Source: an uncultured Lachnospiraceae bacterium (GTDB lineage: Bacteria > Bacillota > Clostridia > Lachnospirales > Lachnospiraceae). Taken from it: a DNA stretch of 7,472 bases. Location of the stretch: assembly GCA_900555195.1 (NCBI GenBank), contig USKC01000152.1:1-7472 (forward strand), given 5' to 3'. The notes below the pieces were generated by a model, which ran no database searches, had not been told where the DNA came from, and saw only the letters and a list, made by a program, of their open reading frames with translations. Positions 1-6,036 of the stretch are shown piece by piece (position 1 is the first letter of the stretch; each line of letters starts with the position of its first letter). The translations under genes and the position numbers were made by a program.

Positions 1-24
1 AAATGAATGTCAGAATGAACAGAC

Positions 25-55
25 GGCGGATATTCCGCCAAAAGCCGAACGGCTT
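25..55. repeat. Two tandem small inverted repeats
   Basis: GGCGGA (25-30) pairs with TCCGCC (34-39) across a 3-base loop. Two bases on, AAGCCG (42-47) pairs with CGGCTT (50-55) across AA. Both stems are perfect 6-bp matches. No T-run follows on either strand, so a classical intrinsic terminator is not supported. They may be the 3' end structure of a gene lying left of the window, or part of a repeated intergenic element. Confidence 0.5.
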
Positions 56-434
56 CACAGAAATAGTATGCTTGTATGTATTGTAACATCTTATATAGTT
101 ACGCACAAGCATAGATTTTTTATCGCAGCGAGGATTATGTTTAGTTTCTGATTTGTTTTATGGTGTTTATTTACAGACTATGCCTGTTTTTTTTCTTAAG
201 GGGTGTCTGGGGGATTTCCCCTTTCCAGTAGATTACATCAAAAATCATCGGGTTTTAAACGCTTCTGCCAGAGTGCTTTTTCTGGTGGCTGACCTTCTGC
301 CTTTCGGATATCGAACAATGACGCCAGGATATGAGGAAGAACAATTTTGAGCATCCTTTAGGTGTGATGAGATGGCGTACATCGCCCAGGTAGAGCTGGA
401 GAAAATGGGACCACGGCTCCGCCGCCCCAGTAAC

Positions 435-480
435 CGTTCAGACAGCCATGCCGGCAGCTTCTGGCATGGCTGTTTGAACG
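435..480. repeat. Strong hairpin with 18-bp stem
   Basis: The arm at 435-452 (starts CGTTCAGACAG, ends CCATGCC) is complementary to 463-480 (starts GGCATGG, ends TTTGAACG) over 18 positions, with a single G-T pair and a 10-base loop. Neither side is followed by a T-run, so it is not a textbook terminator. It sits 50 bases upstream of the predicted promoter at 530-558. It could insulate the restriction-modification genes from upstream transcription, be a processed RNA structure, or be an element remnant. Confidence 0.65.
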
Positions 481-529
481 ATTGCGCGCAGCTGCATGGA
501 TTCCTTCATCCACAAGCATGAATTCCCGA

Positions 530-558
530 TTGCCACAGCCTTCCTGATGCGCTATACT
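530..558 (+). promoter_or_regulatory. Predicted housekeeping-sigma promoter for the restriction-modification genes
   Basis: TTGCCA (530-535, 5 of 6 to TTGACA) and TATACT (553-558, 5 of 6 to TATAAT) are separated by exactly 17 bases, the optimal spacing. Transcription would start near 565, leaving a leader of about 158 bases before the methyltransferase ATG at 723. The leader contains a small perfect hairpin, CCGTCT (588-593) with AGACGG (597-602). No restriction-modification control (C) protein gene or clear C-box operator is visible nearby. The call rests on consensus matching by eye. Confidence 0.6.
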
Positions 559-712
559 GAAATCTGAAATGAGAATTTGAGAACAGGCCGTCTATCAGAC
601 GGGATGAAGGAGCGGTCGGCAGTTTTAGTGCGAAGAGGCGCAGAAGTGTCCGGAGTAGGGCTGGCACAGGGACAGGGGCGCTTTGCAGCGGAAATTGGGA
701 ACGCTTTAACGT

Positions 713-718
713 GGAGGA
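713..718 (+). promoter_or_regulatory. Ribosome binding site fixing the methyltransferase start
   Basis: GGAGGA lies 4 bases before ATG 723. A frame-consistent GTG at 711 would place this motif inside the coding sequence and has nothing comparable upstream, so ATG 723 is the better start. Confidence 0.75.
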
Positions 719-722
719 AAGT

Positions 723-2615
723 ATGGCAGAAGAGGCACAGAAAAAAGACAAAGGCGAACAGGCCAGGCCGATTTTGAAATGGGCCGGAGGCAAGACGCAG
801 ATGCTTGGGGAGATTTTACCCAAGGTGCCGTCTGCTTACGGAAAATATATAGAACCCTTTTTGGGAGGAGGGGCTCTTTTTTTTGCGCTCCATCCGAAAA
901 AAGCGGTGATTTCTGACAGCAATCCGGAACTGATTAATGTGTACCGTCAGGTTGCGTGCCATCCGGAGGAAGTGATACGCTTCCTGAAGCAGTACGAAAA
1001 TACCAAAGAATTTTTCTATCATATCAGGGAACAGGACTGGGAAACCCTGCCGGAAGCGGAAGCGGCGGCACGGACGATATTCTTAAATAAAACCTGCTTT
1101 AACGGCCTTTACCGTGTGAACCGGAAGGGCCAGTTCAATGTGCCCTATGGAAAATATAAAGCGCCGAATTACTGTGATGAGAAAGCACTGTATGCGGCGT
1201 CAAAGGTCCTTTCAAAGGCCACGATCCTGTGCGGGGATTATCTGAAGGTGCTGAAGGAATATGCGAAGAGCGGGGATTTTATTTTTCTGGATCCGCCTTA
1301 TCTGCCGGTGTCCGAATATTCGGATTTCAAGCGCTACACCAAAGAACAGTTCTATGAAGAAGACCATGTGGAACTGGCCAAGGAGGTGGTCAGGCTGCAT
1401 GAACTGGGTTGTCATGTGATCCTGACCAATTCAAACCATCCCTTGGTTCATGAACTGTACGGACAGTTTGGCATAGAGGTTGTGCAGACCAAACGCCACA
1501 TTTCTTCCGACGGCAGCAACCGGAAGGGGGAGGATGTGATTGTAACAGCTCCGGCTCCTCCCAAAGCTTTGGAAAGCGTTCCTGCGCCCCTTCCCGAGCA
1601 GGTGGGGAAATATCCGGCTACCAGGTACATGGGCTCCAAAAGCAAGCTGCTTCCCCAGATCTGGAACGCTGCATCCCGGTTTTCTTTTGAGACGGTGGTG
1701 GATTTGTTCGCCGGATCCGGAATTGTTGGATATATGTTCAAGGCGCAGGGAAAAACGGTGATCAGCAACGATTATATGGCGATGTCCTCCACCTTTGCCA
1801 AGGCAATGGTGGAGAACAATCAGGTCAGGCTGCCGGAAGAGGAAGCGAGGCAGTTGCTGGAGAGCAAGCGGGAATCCGATCATTTTGTGGCCAATACCTT
1901 TCAGGGGCTGTACTATACGGATGAAGAAAACGATTTGATCGATACCCTGCGGATGAACATAGCAGCGCTTCGGGATCCTTATAAGCAGGCCATTGCTATG
2001 ACGGCTCTGATCCGTGCCTGCATGAAGAAGCGGCCCAGGGGGATCTTCACCTATACAGGAGACAGATACAATGACGGGCGCAAGGATCTGCAAAAGAGCA
2101 TGGAACAGCAGTTCCTGGAAGCCGTGGAAGCGGTAAACGGAGCGGTCTTTGATAATGGGAAAAACAACCGGGCGCGTTTTGGAGATGCGATGAAGCTGCG
2201 GGTATCCAAACCGGATCTGGTATATATTGATCCGCCCTATTATTCGCCTCTGTCAGATAATGAATATGTGCGCAGATACCATTTCGTGGAGGGCTTGGCG
2301 AGGGACTGGAAGGGAGTGCAGATCCAGGAGGACACCCTGACCAAGAAGTTCAAATCTTACCCGACGCCTTTTTCCACGAGAAAAGGAGCTGCGGACGCCT
2401 TTGACCAGCTGTTCAAGAAGTTTTCGGACAGCATTCTGATCGTGTCCTATTCCTCGAACAGCCTGCCCACGCAGGATGAGATGGTGGCGATCATGGCAAA
2501 GCATAAGAAGCATGTGGAGGTGGTGCCAGTGGATTACCGATATTCTTTCGGAAACCAGAGCGGCGCCAGGACGAACCGCAATAAGGTGCAGGAATACCTG
2601 TTTTTGGGATATTAA
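723..2615 (+). CDS. Fused double DNA adenine methyltransferase (D12 class), type IIS modification enzyme
   Basis: This 630-aa protein should transfer methyl groups from S-adenosylmethionine to the N6 of adenine, protecting the host from the nuclease encoded next. It contains two complete D12-class methyltransferases. Domain 1 (about residues 17-275) resembles Dam/M.DpnII: KWAGGK at 19-24, motif I PFLGGGALF at 45-53, FNVPYGKYKAP at 138-148, catalytic DPPY at 190-193. A Pro/Ala-rich linker follows (about 276-295). Domain 2 (about 298-630) has RYMGSKSKLL at 301-310, motif I DLFAGSGIVG at 327-336, catalytic DPPY at 503-506 and SYSSNS at 575-580. Both halves keep their AdoMet and catalytic motifs, so both look active. 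M.FokI is also a double D12 enzyme of about this size and uses one half per strand of an asymmetric site; here I infer the same. Recognition sequence is not readable from the protein; a GATC-containing site is possible from the Dam likeness of domain 1. Start chosen at ATG 723 on its ribosome binding site. Confidence 0.93.
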   Translation: MAEEAQKKDKGEQARPILKWAGGKTQMLGEILPKVPSAYGKYIEPFLGGGALFFALHPKKAVISDSNPELINVYRQVACHPEEVIRFLKQYENTKEFFYHIREQDWETLPEAEAAARTIFLNKTCFNGLYRVNRKGQFNVPYGKYKAPNYCDEKALYAASKVLSKATILCGDYLKVLKEYAKSGDFIFLDPPYLPVSEYSDFKRYTKEQFYEEDHVELAKEVVRLHELGCHVILTNSNHPLVHELYGQFGIEVVQTKRHISSDGSNRKGEDVIVTAPAPPKALESVPAPLPEQVGKYPATRYMGSKSKLLPQIWNAASRFSFETVVDLFAGSGIVGYMFKAQGKTVISNDYMAMSSTFAKAMVENNQVRLPEEEARQLLESKRESDHFVANTFQGLYYTDEENDLIDTLRMNIAALRDPYKQAIAMTALIRACMKKRPRGIFTYTGDRYNDGRKDLQKSMEQQFLEAVEAVNGAVFDNGKNNRARFGDAMKLRVSKPDLVYIDPPYYSPLSDNEYVRRYHFVEGLARDWKGVQIQEDTLTKKFKSYPTPFSTRKGAADAFDQLFKKFSDSILIVSYSSNSLPTQDEMVAIMAKHKKHVEVVPVDYRYSFGNQSGARTNRNKVQEYLFLGY

Positions 2616-2620
2616 GGGGG
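2614..2620 (+). promoter_or_regulatory. Weakly placed ribosome binding site of the nuclease gene
   Basis: AAGGGGG overlaps the methyltransferase stop codon (TAA 2613-2615) and lies 11 bases before ATG 2632, a longer spacing than the 4-7 bases of most neighbouring genes. Translation of the nuclease probably depends partly on ribosomes finishing the methyltransferase, which would keep nuclease output below methylase output. Confidence 0.4.
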
Positions 2621-2631
2621 CCGGGCGCAGA

Positions 2632-4335
2632 ATGACGGATATATGGTTTGTGGGAAATACCGGCGTCAGAAATCCTCTCCGGATCCAGGATGGGCTGCGG
2701 GTGTATGCGGACTCTTCCCTGATCGGCCGAATCCGCGGCGTGGAAGGCGCAGTGGCGCTGATGCGGCTGCTGTGTGAGAGAGGGGTGCTCAACAACGGAG
2801 CAGGAAAGGATGCTTCCGGAAGCTATGGAAGGAAATGGCGCCTGGTTTTTAACCTGAACGGGTTTACCTATCCTTGTGTGGAGAAAAAGGATGGCTTCCT
2901 TCAGGAAGAATTGGGGCCGGCGGATGTTCTGACGCCTTTTGGAGAAGCGTTTCTGCGGGCGGATACCGTGCCGGCGGTGCAGGAATGCTTTTTGCGTGCC
3001 ATGAGTATGCCCATGAAGCCGTTGCAGGACGGGGGATGCTTTTCTCCTCTGTGCTGGACCCTGAAAGTACTTTTGGAAATAGAGAAGCGGACAGGAAGCG
3101 CATCGGTCTCCTTCCTGGAATTCGCCGTGTGCATCCAGACGACGGATCCGGATTGGGAGATGGACAGGGTGGCAGAACGGATCCTGGATATCAGGCGAAG
3201 AAGAGCGGACAGCAGCGCCAAGAAAAAGTTTGACCGCCAGGTCTATGAAGAAGCGGGTAAGGATTACCCGAAGAAGAATGATAATTTTAAAGAATATGCG
3301 GATATGAATCTGAGATATTTGCGCGCCACCGGCATCCTTCAGCAGAAAGGGCGGGGAATCTGTATCGTGCCGGAGAAGCATGCTCTGGCGGAACGGCTGG
3401 CGGCCGGTGCAGTCAGCAGGGAACCGCTGCTTGACCGGCTGCGAAAGCTGTGCAGCACGCCGCCTCTTCCAACGGATGATGCAAAGGTGGCCCGTGCTGT
3501 TTTGGAGGACCTGTTGGGGCAGCTGAAACAGCGCCATATCGCCTATGATCTGGCGGGATTTGATCTGACGAAGGCGGCTGGCATTAATATGGCGCGGCAC
3601 AGCCTGGAGGAAGGGCTTTCCCGATATAAAGAGGAATTATATGCCGCAGGGCAGCCGGAGAAATGGGAAGAGATCAACGACTATATGGAACTGATCGGAA
3701 AAAGGGGCGGAAAGAAGCGGTACGATGACGATAACGAGATCTATGTTCCGAAGGAGGAGGCTGCGGCTTATCTGGAATGGTGTATCTGGCGGGCCTTTCT
3801 GGCGATCGGAAGTCTGACGAACAAGCCATATGAGGTGCGCCGGTTCCGGATCGACCAGGATTTTCTGCCTGTCAGTACTGCACCCGGAAATGGGCCGGAT
3901 CTGATCGCGGAATTTACAGAGTATGTGATCGTCATTGAAGTAACCCTGTCGGAGGGCTCCCGGCAGGAAGCTATGGAAGGGGAGCCTGTGCGCCGCCATG
4001 TGGCGGATCTGGCGGAGAAATACGAAAAGCCGGTATACGGACTTTTCATCGCCAACCATATCGATTCCAATACGGCGGAAACCTTTCGTACCGGCGTATG
4101 GTATACGAAGGAAGACAGGAAACTTACGCTGCAGATTGTTCCCTTTACATTGGAACAGTTCCGGCGCTTTTTCCGGACTATATTTGCGTCGGATAGGGCT
4201 TCATCGGAAGAACTGATCCGCCTGATGGAAAACTGTGCAAAGGACAAGGCGAGCCTGGAGGCGCCGGAATGGAAGAAGAGAATCGGCGCATGCGTGGCAG
4301 GCATGGAAAAAGGAGAACGGTTCAGACGAGTCTGA
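2632..4335 (+). CDS. AlwI-family type IIS restriction endonuclease
   Basis: A 567-aa protein that I place in the AlwI / Nt.BspD6I (BstNBI, PleI, MlyI) family, which cuts double-stranded DNA a few bases to one side of an asymmetric 5-bp site. The N terminus WFVGNTGVRNPLRIQDGLRV (residues 5-24) matches the conserved opening I associate with AlwI-type enzymes. The middle (about 30-340) would be the DNA-recognition part. The C-terminal nuclease core has a PD-(D/E)XK pattern: D423 in GPDLI, E436 in VIEVT, and E449 in the QEAMEGEPVRRH stretch. The 13-residue spacings D423-E436 and E436-E449 equal those of the catalytic D456, E469 and E482 I recall for Nt.BspD6I; E382 (in LEWCIWRAF) is a candidate for its E418. 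No truncation or frameshift is seen. Family members cut GGATC (AlwI) or GAGTC (PleI/MlyI); which site applies here, and whether it cuts both strands or nicks, cannot be read off. ATG 2632 is preferred over upstream in-frame starts because those overlap the methyltransferase and the family N terminus begins here. Confidence 0.88.
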   Translation: MTDIWFVGNTGVRNPLRIQDGLRVYADSSLIGRIRGVEGAVALMRLLCERGVLNNGAGKDASGSYGRKWRLVFNLNGFTYPCVEKKDGFLQEELGPADVLTPFGEAFLRADTVPAVQECFLRAMSMPMKPLQDGGCFSPLCWTLKVLLEIEKRTGSASVSFLEFAVCIQTTDPDWEMDRVAERILDIRRRRADSSAKKKFDRQVYEEAGKDYPKKNDNFKEYADMNLRYLRATGILQQKGRGICIVPEKHALAERLAAGAVSREPLLDRLRKLCSTPPLPTDDAKVARAVLEDLLGQLKQRHIAYDLAGFDLTKAAGINMARHSLEEGLSRYKEELYAAGQPEKWEEINDYMELIGKRGGKKRYDDDNEIYVPKEEAAAYLEWCIWRAFLAIGSLTNKPYEVRRFRIDQDFLPVSTAPGNGPDLIAEFTEYVIVIEVTLSEGSRQEAMEGEPVRRHVADLAEKYEKPVYGLFIANHIDSNTAETFRTGVWYTKEDRKLTLQIVPFTLEQFRRFFRTIFASDRASSEELIRLMENCAKDKASLEAPEWKKRIGACVAGMEKGERFRRV

Positions 4336-4336
4336 A
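4321..4336. repeat. Short hairpin across the nuclease stop codon
   Basis: TTCAGAC (4321-4327) pairs perfectly with GTCTGAA (4330-4336) around a 2-base centre; the TGA stop (4333-4335) is inside the right arm. No T-run follows, so this is not an effective intrinsic terminator by sequence. It may stabilise the 3' end of a restriction-modification transcript or be chance. Confidence 0.4.
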
Positions 4337-4379
4337 CTGCTGCGAAAATGGCATGGGCAGAAACCCGAAGGAGGAGAGA

Positions 4380-4385
4380 AGGAGG
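4380..4385 (+). promoter_or_regulatory. Ribosome binding site fixing the kinase start
   Basis: A perfect AGGAGG sits 5 bases before ATG 4391. The same frame is open back into the nuclease gene (from 4235), but those 52 extra codons lack family resemblance and overlap the nuclease gene in another frame, so ATG 4391 is the start. Confidence 0.85.
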
Positions 4386-4390
4386 AAGGT

Positions 4391-5338
4391 ATGGCGGAAG
4401 TGCTGACGGTGGGAGAGACCATGGCGGTGCTGGCTCCCTTGAAGATGGGGGCGCTGCGCTACCAGAACACCTATGAGATACGGGTGGCCGGGGCGGAGAG
4501 CAATACAGCGATAGGCCTGGCAAAACTGGGAAAAAGCGCGGCCTGGATATCCAGGCTTGGAGAAGATGAACTGGGCGAACGGATTTTGATGGCTTTGCGG
4601 GCCGAAGGCGTGGACTGTTCTGCCGTAAAGAGGGACAGGGAATATCAGACCGGCCTGATGTTCAAGGAAATGGACGGAAGAGACACCCGCGTATTCTATT
4701 ATCGGAAGGATTCGGCGGCATCCTGCATGGATGAATTTGATGTGGAACCCTCCTGGTTTTCGGGAGTCAGGATTGTACACCTAACGGGTATTACGCCGGT
4801 GCTGAGCCCTTCCTGCTGCCGGATGATACAGAGGGTTGCCCTCCTGGCAGAGCGTTATGGGGTGATGCTTTCCTTTGACCCGAATATCCGGAAGCGCCTG
4901 TGGAAGAATGCGGATTATACCGAACTGCTGCGGACGCTCACCCTGCAGGCGCAGATTGTGGAGATCGGCAGAGAAGAGGCGGAGATATTGTTCGGAACGA
5001 GGGAGGATAAAGCCATTCTGGATGCCCTGTTCTGCGAAGGAAGGGCGCAGTGGGTGGCCATTAAGGACGGAGGACGCGGAGCGGTGGTGGCGGACAGAAA
5101 AGAACGTGTGGATATCCCTCCGTTTCCCTGCAGCGTATACGAGACCGTTGGGGCCGGAGACGGCTTTAATGCGGGATTCCTGGCGGGCATTCTGGAAGGC
5201 AGACCCATCGCTGTCTGCGGCAGGATGGGAGGAATCGTCGGAGCCCTGGCCACGGAAAGCGCGGGAGACTACGAAGGATACCCGAGCAGGAGCAAGCTGG
5301 AAAGGCTTCTTGCCGGTGAGGAAGAGCTATATCGCTAG
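4391..5338 (+). CDS. kdgK: 2-keto-3-deoxy-sugar-acid kinase, PfkB family
   Basis: A 315-aa cytoplasmic kinase of the PfkB/ribokinase family, normal in length for 2-dehydro-3-deoxygluconate kinases. Visible family features are the substrate-binding VAGAESNTAIGLAKLG segment (residues 32-47), FDPNIRKRLW (162-171), IKDGGRGA (224-231), and the C-terminal ATP-binding/anion-hole signature ETVGAGDGFNAGFLAG (251-266) in which D257 is the expected catalytic base. It would phosphorylate 2-keto-3-deoxygluconate or the galactonate isomer at the 6-hydroxyl. The third gene of the cluster is a galactonate dehydratase, so its likely substrate is 2-dehydro-3-deoxy-D-galactonate, the job done in E. coli by DgoK, which is not a PfkB protein. 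Fructokinase or another PfkB activity is less likely given the neighbours. The gene starts 55 bases after the nuclease stop and ends 38 bases before the aldolase start. Confidence 0.88.
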   Translation: MAEVLTVGETMAVLAPLKMGALRYQNTYEIRVAGAESNTAIGLAKLGKSAAWISRLGEDELGERILMALRAEGVDCSAVKRDREYQTGLMFKEMDGRDTRVFYYRKDSAASCMDEFDVEPSWFSGVRIVHLTGITPVLSPSCCRMIQRVALLAERYGVMLSFDPNIRKRLWKNADYTELLRTLTLQAQIVEIGREEAEILFGTREDKAILDALFCEGRAQWVAIKDGGRGAVVADRKERVDIPPFPCSVYETVGAGDGFNAGFLAGILEGRPIAVCGRMGGIVGALATESAGDYEGYPSRSKLERLLAGEEELYR

Positions 5339-5360
5339 AGAAAAGTCGGTTCATGAAGAG

Positions 5361-5369
5361 AAGGAGGTG
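5361..5369 (+). promoter_or_regulatory. Ribosome binding site fixing the aldolase start
   Basis: AAGGAGGTG, nearly a full complement of the 16S rRNA 3' end, lies 7 bases before ATG 5377. The frame also has an ATG at 5353, but that would put this motif inside the coding sequence. Confidence 0.85.
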
Positions 5370-5376
5370 CCGGAAG

Positions 5377-6036
5377 ATGAACGGAATGAGAGAAATCATA
5401 ACGAAACATCCGGTGATCGCGATCCTGCGTAAAGTGCCGCAGGAGCGGGTGGCGGATTATGTGGGAAGCATTGTAAACGGCGGCGTGCGGGCATTTGAGA
5501 TATCCTTGAATACGCCGGACGGGCTGCAGCAGATAGCCGGGCTGAAGGAACGCTATGGAGATCAGGTCCTGATAGGCGCCGGAACGGTTCTGACCGCGGC
5601 TGCGGCGCGGGATGCCCTGTCTGCGGGGGCGCAGTTCCTGCTGTCTCCTTCTGCCGATGTTGAAGTGCTGGAATTCTGCGCCAGAGAAGGGGTTTGCCTG
5701 CTGCCCGGCGTGTATACGCCTACGGAGGTATCAAGCTGCCTTCGGTATGGATTCGATACCCTGAAGCTGTTTCCGGCAGGAAATGCAGGCGACGGGTATG
5801 TGAAGAATCTGCAGGGCCCTTTTGATCAGGCACAGTTTGTGGCCATCGGAGGAGTAAACCGCAGCAATGCGCTGCACTTTTTGGAAGAAGGCTGCATCGG
5901 GGTGGGCCTTGGAAGCAATTTGCTGCCTAAGGATGCTGCGGCAGCAGGAGACTGGGAGCGCTGCAGTCAGGCGGTGCGTGAACTGGCGGAAGCGGTCAGA
6001 GAATTTCTGGAAGGAAAGGAGAAGGCAGGAAAATGA
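5377..6036 (+). CDS. eda: 2-dehydro-3-deoxy-6-phosphogluconate / -galactonate aldolase
   Basis: A 219-aa class I aldolase of the KDPG/KHG aldolase family (a TIM barrel, usual length 200-215 aa). It splits 2-keto-3-deoxy-6-phospho-sugar acid into pyruvate and D-glyceraldehyde 3-phosphate. E41 in FEISLNT aligns with the catalytic glutamate of E. coli Eda (VLEVTLRT), GAGTVL at 67-72 is the conserved barrel loop, LLPGVYTPTE (108-117) matches the PGISTVSE region, and K130 in LKLFPAG is the Schiff-base lysine (FKFFPAE in E. coli). Given the galactonate dehydratase next door its natural substrate is probably the galactonate isomer, the role called dgoA in enterobacteria; sequence alone does not separate eda from dgoA. 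Its TGA overlaps the dehydratase ATG in an ATGA arrangement (6033-6036), which implies translational coupling. Confidence 0.92.
   Translation: MNGMREIITKHPVIAILRKVPQERVADYVGSIVNGGVRAFEISLNTPDGLQQIAGLKERYGDQVLIGAGTVLTAAAARDALSAGAQFLLSPSADVEVLEFCAREGVCLLPGVYTPTEVSSCLRYGFDTLKLFPAGNAGDGYVKNLQGPFDQAQFVAIGGVNRSNALHFLEEGCIGVGLGSNLLPKDAAAAGDWERCSQAVRELAEAVREFLEGKEKAGK

Larger units (their letters stand above)
1..529. other. Long non-coding stretch upstream of the restriction-modification genes
   Basis: No open frame here looks like a protein. The longest + strand frame (153-350, 65 codons) has no good ribosome binding site, a composition like translated A/T-rich DNA, and no family I recognise. The first ~350 bases are clearly richer in A/T than the genes to the right, with a T8 run near 187-194. 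Structured parts are two tandem hairpins at 25-55 and a large hairpin at 435-480, listed separately. I see no tRNA, rRNA or CRISPR pattern. It could be the boundary of an inserted segment or the remains of decayed genes, but the sequence alone does not settle that. Confidence 0.6.

Noticed and set aside
72..99. TTGTAT and TATAGT, 16 bases apart, as a promoter
   Set aside because: The -35 box matches only half of the consensus in A/T-rich DNA and there is no gene directly downstream.
198..223. G-rich/C-rich inverted repeat next to a T-run as a terminator
   Set aside because: The T-run lies before the hairpin on the + strand and reads as A-run after it on the - strand, so neither orientation gives an intrinsic terminator.
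153..350. 65-codon + strand frame in the upstream region
   Set aside because: No ribosome binding site, A/T-driven composition, no recognisable family, and it sits in a stretch with no other coding signal.
577..777. Small frame that could be a control (C) protein before the methyltransferase
   Set aside because: It starts with TTG, or ATG 604 without a ribosome binding site, overlaps the methyltransferase start, and has no helix-turn-helix pattern; its Arg/Lys-rich tail is the methyltransferase read in another frame.
1431..2093. 220-codon minus-strand frame inside the methyltransferase gene
   Set aside because: Shadow of the methyltransferase, whose two motif sets are unambiguous on the + strand.
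2491..3600. 369-codon minus-strand frame over the nuclease gene
   Set aside because: Low-complexity His/Arg/Pro-rich shadow with no family likeness; the + strand frame carries the AlwI-type motifs.
4145..4184. Candidate promoter for the galactonate operon inside the nuclease 3' end (TTTACA or TTGGAA with TATATT)
   Set aside because: Spacings of 28 and 23 bases are far from the 16-18 needed.
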